From: Flammeovirgaceae bacterium
GTDB lineage: Bacteria; Bacteroidota; Bacteroidia; Cytophagales; Cyclobacteriaceae
Assembly (NCBI GenBank): GCA_015180985.1
Contig: CP054185.1
Location: 124,001-188,000, forward strand
DNA length: 64,000 nt
Direction: 5' to 3'
The notes under the pieces: generated by a model
Database searches by the model: none
Seen by the model: only the letters and a program-made list of their open reading frames with translations
What the model was told of the DNA's origin: nothing
Program-made: the position numbers and the translations under genes
Part shown: piece after piece, positions 44,380 through 52,424 of the stretch
Layout of the letters: the number at the start of each line of letters is the position of its first letter
How positions within the stretch are numbered: position 1 is the stretch's first letter

Positions 44380-45357
44380 TCAGTTAAAATAACTTGCTGA
44401 TTTGATTACAACATGCAACTGATCAGGAGACGTAATGGTGTATTCAAACACGTTGTTTGTTGAATAAGCGCCAACCTCGCCATGAACATTTAATGCCAGA
44501 AAGGCAACGCTTAATTCCTTTGCCTTTTCTTCGCCCCGTTTACGGATAAGCCTATTAATCGCTTCTTCACAGGCTTCCTGCGGTGATCGTCCGTTGCGCA
44601 TCAACTCTACAATGGTATGGCTGCCGGCAATGCGAATCATTTCTTCGCCCACACCGGTAGCTGTGGCCGCTCCTACTTCGCCATCTACATACAAGCCGGC
44701 CCCGATGATGGGCGAATCACCCACGCGGCCGTGCATCTTATAAGCCATGCCGCTGGTGGTGCAGGCGCCCGAAAGATTTCCGTTACTGTCCAGTGCAAGA
44801 ATGCCGATGGTATCGTGCTGGCCGGGATTATGATACGGTTTGTATTCCGATTTTTTCAACCATTCCCTCCATGCCTTTTCAGATTCCTTGGTTAACAGAT
44901 TTTCCTTTTTAAAGCCCTGGCTTAGGGCAAACTGTTCAGCGCCTTTACCCACCAGCATCACATGCGGGGTTTTTTCCATTACCAGGCGGGCAATGGATAC
45001 CGGATGTTTAAATCCCTGAACAAACGCTACCGACCCGCAATTGCTTTTTTCATCCATGATGCAGGCGTCAAGTGTAACCATACCTTCACGATCGGGCAAG
45101 CCGCCATATCCGACAGAAGTATCCTTCGGATTAGCTTCAGGCACGCGCGCCCCCTGTTCCACTGCATCGAGTGCATGGCCCTTGGCGCTCAGCACCTTCC
45201 AGGCAGCTGCGTTGGCATCGGTATTCCGCCAGGTTGAAACCACAATTGGTTTTACAATTAACGGAGCCTTTTGTGCTGAAATTTTTGTAAGCGAAAAAAA
45301 TGCTGTTGATAATGCCGAAATCTTCAAAAACTTTCTTCTCGAATTAAATTCATTCAT
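44380..45357 (-). CDS. Exported N4-(beta-N-acetylglucosaminyl)-L-asparaginase-type Ntn hydrolase
   Basis: 325 residues from ATG 45357 (MNEFNSRRKFLK); the upstream in-frame start adds residues without a signal character. The N-terminus has a twin-arginine-like SRRKFLKI followed by a hydrophobic stretch, so it is probably exported by Tat. The precursor self-cleaves at Thr183 (GQHDTIGILALD), whose new N-terminal Thr is the nucleophile; the small-subunit motifs GRVGDSPIIGAGLYVD and GAATATGVGEEM follow. This fits glycosylasparaginase, which splits GlcNAc from asparagine of N-glycans. Isoaspartyl peptidase activity is an alternative. It precedes cutC on the same transcript. Confidence 0.9.
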   Translation of the reverse strand: MNEFNSRRKFLKISALSTAFFSLTKISAQKAPLIVKPIVVSTWRNTDANAAAWKVLSAKGHALDAVEQGARVPEANPKDTSVGYGGLPDREGMVTLDACIMDEKSNCGSVAFVQGFKHPVSIARLVMEKTPHVMLVGKGAEQFALSQGFKKENLLTKESEKAWREWLKKSEYKPYHNPGQHDTIGILALDSNGNLSGACTTSGMAYKMHGRVGDSPIIGAGLYVDGEVGAATATGVGEEMIRIAGSHTIVELMRNGRSPQEACEEAINRLIRKRGEEKAKELSVAFLALNVHGEVGAYSTNNVFEYTITSPDQLHVVIKSASYFN

Positions 45358-45418
45358 AGTGCCAGAGGTAATCACCAGTGAAGGTAATAAAACTTTCAGG
45401 CAACATTTACAGAGGCCC

Positions 45419-45907
45419 TCATTCAATCACCCGCCTGGCTAACCTGAATCGTTTGATGTAGTACTCGGTGTAGATGTTGGTTTCAACCACGCCCAACGTT
45501 GTTGAGGCATGAATAAACTTAACGTTGTCTTTGGATTTCTTATCGGTAACCAAGCCCACGTGGGTAATTTCCCTTCTTTTCTTTCCGGTGGCAAAAAATA
45601 CCAGGTCGCCCGGTTCAACTTCCTTTAACTTTACTTCCTTGCCCACCTTGCTTTGTGCTTCGGAGGTTCGCGGCAATTCCAGATTAATAGCACGGAAAGC
45701 ATTGAGTAACAGTCCGCTGCAATCCATACCGGAACGGGTAGTACCACCGTACTTATACGGTGTACCCACGTAACTCCGGGCAGCAGTAATCACTTTTTCA
45801 ACCTTCTCTTCTTTAACCCTGGCTTTGTGTGAGGCGCAGGAAGTTAACAACATCCAGGCAATCAGAAAGTAAAAAGGTTGCTTACCTTTGAGGTTAAAAA
45901 ATAGCAT
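45419..45907 (-). CDS. NlpC/P60 lipoprotein endopeptidase
   Basis: A cell-wall cysteine peptidase (gamma-D-glutamyl-diaminopimelate type). 162 residues from ATG 45907; longer starts run into the divergent gene. Signal sequence with lipobox LLTSC (Cys24), then the papain-like domain with catalytic Cys63 ([10 protein letters not shown]) and His116 (ITHVGLV). It is anchored in a membrane facing the periplasm and likely trims peptidoglycan. Only 43 bases separate its start from the divergent GlcD-like gene, so the two promoters must overlap. Confidence 0.92.
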   Translation of the reverse strand: MLFFNLKGKQPFYFLIAWMLLTSCASHKARVKEEKVEKVITAARSYVGTPYKYGGTTRSGMDCSGLLLNAFRAINLELPRTSEAQSKVGKEVKLKEVEPGDLVFFATGKKRREITHVGLVTDKKSKDNVKFIHASTTLGVVETNIYTEYYIKRFRLARRVIE

Positions 45908-45950
45908 CCTTAATAAGTTTAAAAAATGGCTCTGTAAATATACGCGTTGT

Positions 45951-47366
45951 ATGGCATTTCCGGAAGTAAGCAAAGATGTTGTAAGCCAATTTGTAACCAT
46001 TGTAGGAATAGAGAATGTAATTCTTGATGAAGAAAAAAGGCTTGATTATGCTCATGACAAAACGGAAGACTATTCCTTTTTGCCATCGCTGGTTCTGAAG
46101 CCAGGCACCACGCAGGAGGTTAGCCAGATTATGCAGTTATGTAATGAGCACCGTATTCCGGTTACTGCACGGGGTGCCGGTACCGGCCTTGCCGGGTCGG
46201 CCTTACCAACACATCACGGCCTGGTGTTGTCGATGGAGCGGTTCAACAAAATCCTGAACATTGATGAACTGAACCTTCAGGCTATTGTTGAGCCGGGCGT
46301 GATCACAGAAGTCTTTCAGAATGCTGTGAAAGAGAAAGGTTTATTTTACCCCCCCGATCCGGCCAGTAGAGGGTCCTGCTTTCTGGGTGGCAACCTGGCG
46401 CAAAACTCAGGCGGGCCCAAAGCCGTGAAGTATGGTGTTACGCGCGATTATGTATTGAACCTGGAAGTAGTTTTACCTACCGGAGAAATTATCTGGACGG
46501 GTGCCAACGTGCTTAAAAATTCAACAGGGTACAACCTCACCCAACTGATGTGCGGCAGCGAAGGCACATTGGGCATTATCACCAAAATTGTTTTTAAGCT
46601 GCGGGGCTATCCGCAGAAGAACGTACTCATGCTCATTCCCTTTGTAACAAATGAAGAAGCCTGCAGGGCTATCGCGGCAATCTTTACGGCCGGTATTCAA
46701 CCCTCGGGAGTTGAGTTTTTTGAGCGCGTGGCCGCCCTTCAAACATTGGCATATTGCCAGAAAGTTCTGAACAGTCCGGTCACCACCACGTTCCCCGATA
46801 ACATGGATGCCTACCTGCTGTGTGAACTGGACGGCAACGATGAGGAAGTGCTGATGCGCGATGCCGAACGCGTGATGAACGTGGTGGAAATATTTAATTC
46901 CGGTGAAATTTTATTTGCCGAAAGTGCTGCGCAAAAAGAAGAACTGTGGAAAGTACGGAAGAATATCTCGCCTGCTGTTAACTGGTTTACACTTACCAAA
47001 AGCGAGGATGTGGTTGTGCCGAGGGCCAACCTGCCTAAGTTGATTTCGGGAATTAAAGAAATAGGCAAACGCTATGGATTCAATACCGTTTGTTTCGGGC
47101 ACCTGGGAGACGGCAACCTGCATGTTAATGTACTCAAAGAAAAAATAAGCGATACGGATTGGGCTACCAAAATCCCCGAAGGCATTGGCGAAATATTTAA
47201 ACTTACTGTGAGCCTGGGCGGAACGCTCTCGGGCGAACATGGCATCGGCATTGCCAAACGGCCCTATATGCCCATTGCCCTGGGCGAGACGAACCTGGAA
47301 CTGATGCGCGGCATTAAAAAAGTATTTGATCCAAATGGTATATTGAATCCGGGAAAAATCTTCTAA
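45951..47366 (+). CDS. FAD-linked 2-hydroxyacid dehydrogenase, GlcD family
   Basis: 471 residues from ATG 45951 ([11 protein letters not shown]); the longer ORF start lies within the divergent lipoprotein. Flavoprotein of the vanillyl-alcohol-oxidase fold: the PCMH FAD-binding domain with [14 protein letters not shown] (about 70-83), [18 protein letters not shown], and a C-terminal cap ending [13 protein letters not shown] and [13 protein letters not shown]. Family members oxidise glycolate or D-lactate and pass electrons to quinone or a partner protein. Separate GlcE/GlcF subunits are not nearby, so it is probably a single-subunit D-lactate/glycolate-type enzyme. It is followed two bases later by a DUF1080 lipoprotein gene. 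Confidence 0.92.
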   Translation: MAFPEVSKDVVSQFVTIVGIENVILDEEKRLDYAHDKTEDYSFLPSLVLKPGTTQEVSQIMQLCNEHRIPVTARGAGTGLAGSALPTHHGLVLSMERFNKILNIDELNLQAIVEPGVITEVFQNAVKEKGLFYPPDPASRGSCFLGGNLAQNSGGPKAVKYGVTRDYVLNLEVVLPTGEIIWTGANVLKNSTGYNLTQLMCGSEGTLGIITKIVFKLRGYPQKNVLMLIPFVTNEEACRAIAAIFTAGIQPSGVEFFERVAALQTLAYCQKVLNSPVTTTFPDNMDAYLLCELDGNDEEVLMRDAERVMNVVEIFNSGEILFAESAAQKEELWKVRKNISPAVNWFTLTKSEDVVVPRANLPKLISGIKEIGKRYGFNTVCFGHLGDGNLHVNVLKEKISDTDWATKIPEGIGEIFKLTVSLGGTLSGEHGIGIAKRPYMPIALGETNLELMRGIKKVFDPNGILNPGKIF

Positions 47367-47368
47367 CC

Positions 47369-48094
47369 ATGCGTATAGTTTTATTCCTGGTGGCCGGTTT
47401 GATGCTCACAACCTGTGAACTAAAAAAACAACCGAAACAACCAGCCGATAGGTACAACCAGTTAACTGTTGAAGAAAAAGATAATGGATGGACACTGCTC
47501 TTCGATGGCAGAACGCTGAACGGCTGGCGCATTTTTAAAAACCAGCCAAACAATTCATGGGAAGTTACGGATGGCACCCTTCACTGCAAAGCCTTTGCTG
47601 ATGGCACCTTGAACGAACGCTCGGATTTAATCACCACCGGAGAGTATGGTGATTTTGAGTTGTCTTTCCAATGGAAAATTTCCCGTCAGGGAAACAGCGG
47701 TGTAATGTTTCGTGTAACGGAAGCCTACGACCAAACCTATGCCTCCGGACCGGAATACCAGGTGATTGATGAAGTGAATTACCCTGGCGACTTACCCCCT
47801 GAAAATAAGGCGGCTGCCAACTTCGGTATGCATGCTGCCGACAGTACTTTTGTTTACCCGGTAGGACAATGGAACGAAGGAAAAATTATTGTTCAGGGAA
47901 ATCATGTTGAACACTGGCTTAACGGAACAAGGGTGCTTGCCTACGATTTATTTTCGGATGAGTGGAACAACCGGAAGACTGCCTCCAAATGGAAAGATTT
48001 TCCGGGGTATGCATCTGCCAGGAAGGGGTATATTGCATTGCAGGACCATGGTAATGAAGTATGGTACCGCGCCATCAAAATAAGAAATCTATAA
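47369..48094 (+). CDS. DUF1080 (3-keto-disaccharide hydrolase-type) lipoprotein, copy 1
   Basis: 241 residues; signal peptide with lipobox LTTC at Cys16, so it is a lipoprotein. The rest is a concanavalin-like jelly roll (about 35-241) of the DUF1080 family: GWTLLFDGRTLNGWRIF, FELSFQWKISRQGNSGVMFRV, EYQVIDE and the final GYIALQDHGNEVWYRAIKI. Family members act on sugars, including 3-keto-disaccharides. It overlaps in style with the next gene (copy 2) and begins two bases after the flavoprotein gene; oxidation and cleavage of a sugar derivative could be linked, which is inference. Confidence 0.9.
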   Translation: MRIVLFLVAGLMLTTCELKKQPKQPADRYNQLTVEEKDNGWTLLFDGRTLNGWRIFKNQPNNSWEVTDGTLHCKAFADGTLNERSDLITTGEYGDFELSFQWKISRQGNSGVMFRVTEAYDQTYASGPEYQVIDEVNYPGDLPPENKAAANFGMHAADSTFVYPVGQWNEGKIIVQGNHVEHWLNGTRVLAYDLFSDEWNNRKTASKWKDFPGYASARKGYIALQDHGNEVWYRAIKIRNL

Positions 48095-48122
48095 GCGATA
48101 GAAATTTAAACATTCAATACCT

Positions 48123-48866
48123 ATGAAAAAACTTCTTATACTCTCATTAGCAACTGCCGCACTTGCCTGTAAACCCAAGGAACAGCCGGACACACCAGGC
48201 AAACCGGCAACTGAAACCGTTGCCCAGAATACGTTAACCGATCAACAAAAAGCCGAAGGCTGGCGGTTGCTGTTTGATGGCCAGTCTACAGCCGGCTGGA
48301 AGAACTTTAATAAAGAAGGCGTAGGTGCCGCATGGACTGTTGATAACGGCACCCTGCACTTTGATAACACGAAGGAAGGCAAAGGAGATATTATTACAGT
48401 AGATGAGTTTGAAAACTTTGAGTTGGCGCTGGAATGGAAAATTGATAGCTGTGGCAACAGCGGAATTATGTTCAACGTAGTAGAGAGTCCTGAATTTTCA
48501 AACACCTATTTAACAGGCCCCGAAATGCAGGTGCTCGACAATGCCTGCCACCCGGATGCCAAAATTATGAAACACCGTGCTGGCGACCTGTATGATTTAA
48601 TATCCTGTTCAACCGAAACCGTAAAGCCGGCCGGTGAGTGGAACCAGGTGCGCATTGTGTCCGATAAAGGTAATTGTCAATTCTGGCTTAACGGAACCAA
48701 TGTTGTAAACTTTACCATGCACACACCCGAATGGGATGCCCTGGTGGCCGGCAGCAAATTCAAGCAATGGCCCGCCTTTGGCAAAGCAAAACGCGGCCAC
48801 ATTGCCTTGCAGGACCATGGCGATAAGGTATGGTACCGGAATATTATGATTAAGCCTTTACCATAA
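48123..48866 (+). CDS. DUF1080 (3-keto-disaccharide hydrolase-type) lipoprotein, copy 2
   Basis: 247 residues, lipobox LAC at Cys16 after MKKLLILSLATAALA. Same fold and motifs as copy 1 (GWRLLFDGQSTAGWKNF, FELALEWKIDSCGNSGIMFNV, GHIALQDHGDKVWYRNIMI), but clearly diverged, and it carries additional cysteines (SCGNSG, NACHPDA). The two genes look like an old tandem duplication with likely different substrate preference. It is 28 bases after copy 1. Confidence 0.9.
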   Translation: MKKLLILSLATAALACKPKEQPDTPGKPATETVAQNTLTDQQKAEGWRLLFDGQSTAGWKNFNKEGVGAAWTVDNGTLHFDNTKEGKGDIITVDEFENFELALEWKIDSCGNSGIMFNVVESPEFSNTYLTGPEMQVLDNACHPDAKIMKHRAGDLYDLISCSTETVKPAGEWNQVRIVSDKGNCQFWLNGTNVVNFTMHTPEWDALVAGSKFKQWPAFGKAKRGHIALQDHGDKVWYRNIMIKPLP

Positions 48867-48878
48867 ACAGCATACCAG

Positions 48879-49454
48879 GTGAGTTTCAGAAAAACACTTC
48901 TAACTGTTGTTTTGCTTGAAATTCTTCTGGTCGTTCTGGCGCTGGTTAACTATGGTAATTCACTCGCTGGCCTTCAGGCGGTAACCCGGTATTCCGGGCG
49001 GCTTTCCCTCCTGTTGTTCAGTATCGTGTTTATCGTTTTACCTGACAGGCAGCAATTAAAAAAGGTATTATCCGATAACCCCTTTTTAATTTTTGCAGTT
49101 GCCCACGGCATTCACCTGGCCGAACTGGTAGCCTATGTGTACTTATCGGGCAATGAACTCATCCCCATCCGCCTGGCCGGTGGATTTATCGCATATGTGC
49201 TGATTTTTGCAATGCCGGTCTTTCAGTCGCGATATGAAAAAGGGCTGATCACAGAAACGCATTTTAAAACAGCCCTAACAGTATACCAATATTACGTGTG
49301 GTTCATCTTCTTCATGAGCTACCTGCCCCGCGTACAAGGAAAACTTCCTAACGTAGGTGGAGAGTATTGGGAGTTTGTAGTGCTGCTGGCCTGGGTGTGC
49401 ATGCTGATGGGAATGAAACTGGCTTCATTACTATTAAATGGTAAACGTGCCTAA
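48879..49454 (+). CDS. Unknown six-helix membrane protein
   Basis: 191 residues from a GTG start 12 bases after the previous stop. About six membrane helices. Two histidines in one helix (VAHGIHLAELVAYVY) and the pattern of helices faintly recall haem-binding ferric-reductase-like or MsrQ-type domains, but I cannot assign it. It may be co-transcribed with the DUF1080 pair. It is followed directly by an inverted repeat that fills the gap before asnB. Confidence 0.75.
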   Translation: MSFRKTLLTVVLLEILLVVLALVNYGNSLAGLQAVTRYSGRLSLLLFSIVFIVLPDRQQLKKVLSDNPFLIFAVAHGIHLAELVAYVYLSGNELIPIRLAGGFIAYVLIFAMPVFQSRYEKGLITETHFKTALTVYQYYVWFIFFMSYLPRVQGKLPNVGGEYWEFVVLLAWVCMLMGMKLASLLLNGKRA

Positions 49455-49546
49455 TTTTAAAATTCAAGGTTCAACGTTCAGTATTCAATATTAACCCAAT
49501 ACAAGGAACGTTGAACCTTTGAACCAAGAACCTTGAACTTTAAAAT
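49454..49546. repeat. Imperfect inverted repeat built of 7-base TTCAANG-like units
   Basis: The left arm (49454-49479, 26 bases) is complementary to the right side (49506-49519 plus 49535-49546) with one mismatch, except that the right side carries a 15-base insertion (49520-49534) repeating GAACC. Inside the arms the unit TTCAAGG/TTCAACG repeats every seven bases. The repeat occupies almost all of the space between the membrane protein and asnB and would form a stable hairpin on either strand. Confidence 0.8.
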
Positions 49547-49552
49547 CACAGT

Positions 49553-51463
49553 ATGTGCGGCATAACCGGAATTTTTGCCTTTAACCTGGTAGGCAAGATG
49601 AACATGATTCACCTGGCTAATGCCACACGTGCTCTTGAAAAGCGGGGGCCCGATTTTCAGGATATGTACCACGACCAGTTTGTCGGACTGGGGCACCGAA
49701 GGCTTTCTATCATCGATACCAGTGCTGCAGCTAATCAGCCCATGTGGGACGAAACCAACCGGTATGCCATTGTTTATAACGGTGAAATTTTCAATTACCG
49801 CGAACTGCGTAAAGAACTTCAAAATCGAGGTGTTAATTTTTTCTCGCAATCGGATACCGAAGTTTTGCTTAAACTATACATTCACCATCAGGAAAATTTT
49901 CTTAACAAACTCAATGGCTTTTTTGCTTTCTGCATTTACGACATAAAAGAGCAAACTTTTTTTCTTGCCCGCGATCGGTACGGTGTAAAGCCGCTGCTGT
50001 ACCTGTACGATGAAGATAAATTTCTGTTTGCCTCTGAAATGAAATCGATACTTGAGTACGGTATTGAAAAGAAATTAGACTTCACCGCACTGTACACCTA
50101 CCTGCAACTAAACTATATTCCTGCGCCCGACACAATTTTTCAGCAGGTAAAGAAATTAAGTCCGGGAAACTACCTGAAAATTGAAAAGGGTAAGTTTCTA
50201 ATCAAAAACTACTACACCATTCCTTACAACCAGAAAGAGGCAGGTCAGAACCCCATTACGTATGATGAAGCCAAAAATGCCTTCAAAAATTTAATTGAAG
50301 CCTCGGTTCAGCGCAGGCTCGTGGCCGATGTTCCGTTGGGCGCATTTCTAAGCGGTGGCATTGACTCATCGGTAGTTACCGGACTTGCCGCCAGACATAA
50401 ACCCGATCTGCATACGTTTTCCATTGGCTTTAAAGACGAAAAGTTTTTTGATGAAACAAACTATGCCAACCTTGTTTCAAAGCACTTCAATACCAAACAC
50501 ACAGTATTCTCGCTAACCAATGCCGATTTATACGAACACGTTTACAACATTCTGAATTACATTGATGAACCTTTTGCCGATTCATCGGCTATTAATGTAT
50601 ATATACTGAGTAAGGAAACACGAAATCATGCCACGGTGGCGCTTTCAGGCGATGGAGCGGACGAACTGCTGGGCGGATACAATAAGCACGCAGCCTTTTT
50701 GCAAAGTCTCCAGCCCGGATGGAAGGAAAAACTCATATCGAAATTCGACTGGCTGTGGCAACGCCTGCCCCAGTCAAGAAATAACGCACTCACCAATTTA
50801 TTCCGGCAACTGGCACGATATAGTTACGGGTTAAAACATTCCATGGAAGTTCGGTATTGGCTATGGGCTTCGCTTGCTTCAGACAATGAAGCGTTGGCAT
50901 TACTACATCCCGATCAACGGCATCATACCTTTTACAACGAAAATTACTTTACAACCATCAAGAGTACCTGGCTCAAACACCTGCACAGTCAATCTGACAT
51001 GAACGATATTTTACTAACCGATATGGAGCTTGTACTGCCTAACGACATGCTCACCAAGGTTGACCTGATGAGCATGGCCAACAGCCTGGAGGTGCGCACT
51101 CCGTTTTTGGATTACGAACTGGTTAATTTTGTTTTCAGCCTGCCGGCCGAATTCAAAATCAATTCCTCCATCCGGAAACGAATTCTGCAGGATGCCTTTA
51201 AAGATTTTCTTCCTGAAAAACTTTACAACCGCCCAAAGAAGGGTTTTGAGGTACCCTTGCTGAAATGGCTCCGAAAGGAAATGAAATCGCTGATTACCGA
51301 TAACCTGCTCGAAAAGCGTTTTATTGAAGAGCAGGGCATCTTTAACATTGTTGAGGTTGAGAAACTAAAAAAACAACTGTTTTCCTCAAATCCGGGAGAT
51401 GTACACGCCCGCATCTGGGGGCTGGTGGTGTTTCAATGGTGGTGGAAAAAGTACATGAACTGA
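49553..51463 (+). CDS. asnB: Asparagine synthase (glutamine-hydrolysing)
   Basis: 636 residues. The N-terminal class II glutamine amidotransferase domain begins MCGITGIF with catalytic Cys2, and the C-terminal synthetase domain has the ATP pyrophosphatase loop SGGIDSS (starting at residue 267). It makes asparagine, or amidates related acids, from glutamine and ATP; in many bacteria such AsnB paralogues lie in surface-polysaccharide loci, but none is seen here. The ATG lies seven bases after the inverted repeat, leaving little room for a free ribosome-binding site. The stop overlaps the following gene (TGATG). Confidence 0.94.
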   Translation: MCGITGIFAFNLVGKMNMIHLANATRALEKRGPDFQDMYHDQFVGLGHRRLSIIDTSAAANQPMWDETNRYAIVYNGEIFNYRELRKELQNRGVNFFSQSDTEVLLKLYIHHQENFLNKLNGFFAFCIYDIKEQTFFLARDRYGVKPLLYLYDEDKFLFASEMKSILEYGIEKKLDFTALYTYLQLNYIPAPDTIFQQVKKLSPGNYLKIEKGKFLIKNYYTIPYNQKEAGQNPITYDEAKNAFKNLIEASVQRRLVADVPLGAFLSGGIDSSVVTGLAARHKPDLHTFSIGFKDEKFFDETNYANLVSKHFNTKHTVFSLTNADLYEHVYNILNYIDEPFADSSAINVYILSKETRNHATVALSGDGADELLGGYNKHAAFLQSLQPGWKEKLISKFDWLWQRLPQSRNNALTNLFRQLARYSYGLKHSMEVRYWLWASLASDNEALALLHPDQRHHTFYNENYFTTIKSTWLKHLHSQSDMNDILLTDMELVLPNDMLTKVDLMSMANSLEVRTPFLDYELVNFVFSLPAEFKINSSIRKRILQDAFKDFLPEKLYNRPKKGFEVPLLKWLRKEMKSLITDNLLEKRFIEEQGIFNIVEVEKLKKQLFSSNPGDVHARIWGLVVFQWWWKKYMN

Positions 51464-51870
51464 TGGGCCATGTAAAGAAAATAGAATTTGACAACAGAAT
51501 TATTCTTGAGATAGATTATTCTGGTTGTAATGAGTCGGGTATGATTAATTTATTACATCAGGCGGCAATCATTGGCATCACTGATAACCGCCCTTATCTC
51601 GTGCTTTCAGTGTTAAATAAAAAAAACTTCCTTACACCTGCATTTATGAAGGAAGTAAAGGAAGTAGTGAAACAAAACCTGCACCTTATCGAGAAACAGG
51701 CCATTGTAGGCTTAACCCAAACGCAAAGAATTATTGTAATGGGCCTGAATATTTTTGTCCAGCGCAACTTCAAGGTATTCGATACAAAAGAAGAAGCCGT
51801 TCGCTTTCTGCTCGATAAAGATTCAACCGATACGGACCTACCCGAGTATTTCAGAAAAAAGGGGCGCTAA
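51463..51870 (+). CDS. Small STAS/SpoIIAA-like protein coupled to asnB
   Basis: 135 residues from ATG 51463 (MGHVKKIEFDN), which overlaps the asnB stop. It is a soluble alpha/beta protein with alternating strands and helices (ILEIDYSGCNESGMINLLHQA, KQAIVGLTQTQRIIVMGLNIF). The overall pattern resembles the STAS-like/SpoIIAA group of small Bacteroidota proteins, but the match is by eye and weak. No catalytic motif is seen. Tight coupling to asnB suggests a shared process, not a known role. Confidence 0.75.
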   Translation: MGHVKKIEFDNRIILEIDYSGCNESGMINLLHQAAIIGITDNRPYLVLSVLNKKNFLTPAFMKEVKEVVKQNLHLIEKQAIVGLTQTQRIIVMGLNIFVQRNFKVFDTKEEAVRFLLDKDSTDTDLPEYFRKKGR

Positions 51871-51930
51871 AGGGCACTCACTTAAAACGGTAACGTAATT
51901 AAAGTCACACACCAGGATTGGACGAAAGGT

Positions 51931-51938
51931 TACCTTTG
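51931..51938 (+). promoter_or_regulatory. -7 promoter element of trxA
   Basis: TACCTTTG is a perfect match to the Bacteroidota -7 consensus TAnnTTTG, 15 bases before the thioredoxin ATG. A TTG at 51918-51920 is closer than the usual -33 spacing, so the upstream element is uncertain. Confidence 0.6.
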
Positions 51939-51953
51939 CAGTAAAAAATCATC

Positions 51954-52325
51954 ATGACCGTTAAACTCACAACCGCAGACTTCAAAAACAAGGTTTTTAA
52001 CTACGAAACCGATAAAGAATGGAACTATAAAGGCACCCTGCCCGCCATTATTGACTTTTATGCCGACTGGTGCGGGCCCTGTAAAATGGTATCCCCTATT
52101 CTGGAAGAGCTCAGCAAAGAGTATGATGGAAAGATCGTGATTTACAAAGTAGATACCGAGGCCGAACAGGAATTATCCGCAGTGTTCGGCATTCGCAGCA
52201 TTCCCACTTTCTTGTTTATACCCCTTAACGGCCAGCCCGCTATGCAGCCCGGTGCCTTGCCAAAACACGTATTTAAGCAGGTAATTGATGAGCACCTGGT
52301 GGGAGAAAAGCAATTTGCCGAATAG
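51954..52325 (+). CDS. trxA: Thioredoxin
   Basis: A cytoplasmic disulfide reductant. 123 residues with the active site WCGPCK (Cys40, Cys43) and the cis-Pro loop IRSIPTFLFI. It is somewhat longer at the N-terminus than the 105-residue type. Single gene preceded by a perfect -7 element; followed by a 10-base direct repeat GCCGGTTAAG (52326 and 52352) and copA. Confidence 0.96.
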   Translation: MTVKLTTADFKNKVFNYETDKEWNYKGTLPAIIDFYADWCGPCKMVSPILEELSKEYDGKIVIYKVDTEAEQELSAVFGIRSIPTFLFIPLNGQPAMQPGALPKHVFKQVIDEHLVGEKQFAE

Positions 52326-52394
52326 GCCGGTTAAGTAACGAATCTGTAGTTGCCGGTTAAGCCTTTTTGGTAAACTAAAAATACGCTTTTCCTG

Positions 52395-52402
52395 TATTAT
52401 TG
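52395..52402 (+). promoter_or_regulatory. Candidate -7 element of copA
   Basis: TATTATTG matches TAnnTTTG at 7 of 8, 23 bases before the copA ATG. Confidence 0.4.
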
Positions 52403-52424
52403 TTGTACAAAAGGAATTGACCGG

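Noticed and set aside
52326-52361. Direct repeat GCCGGTTAAG twice, followed by a T-run, after trxA
   Set aside because: It may be a weak, bulged terminator, but the stem is too imperfect to list as a feature.
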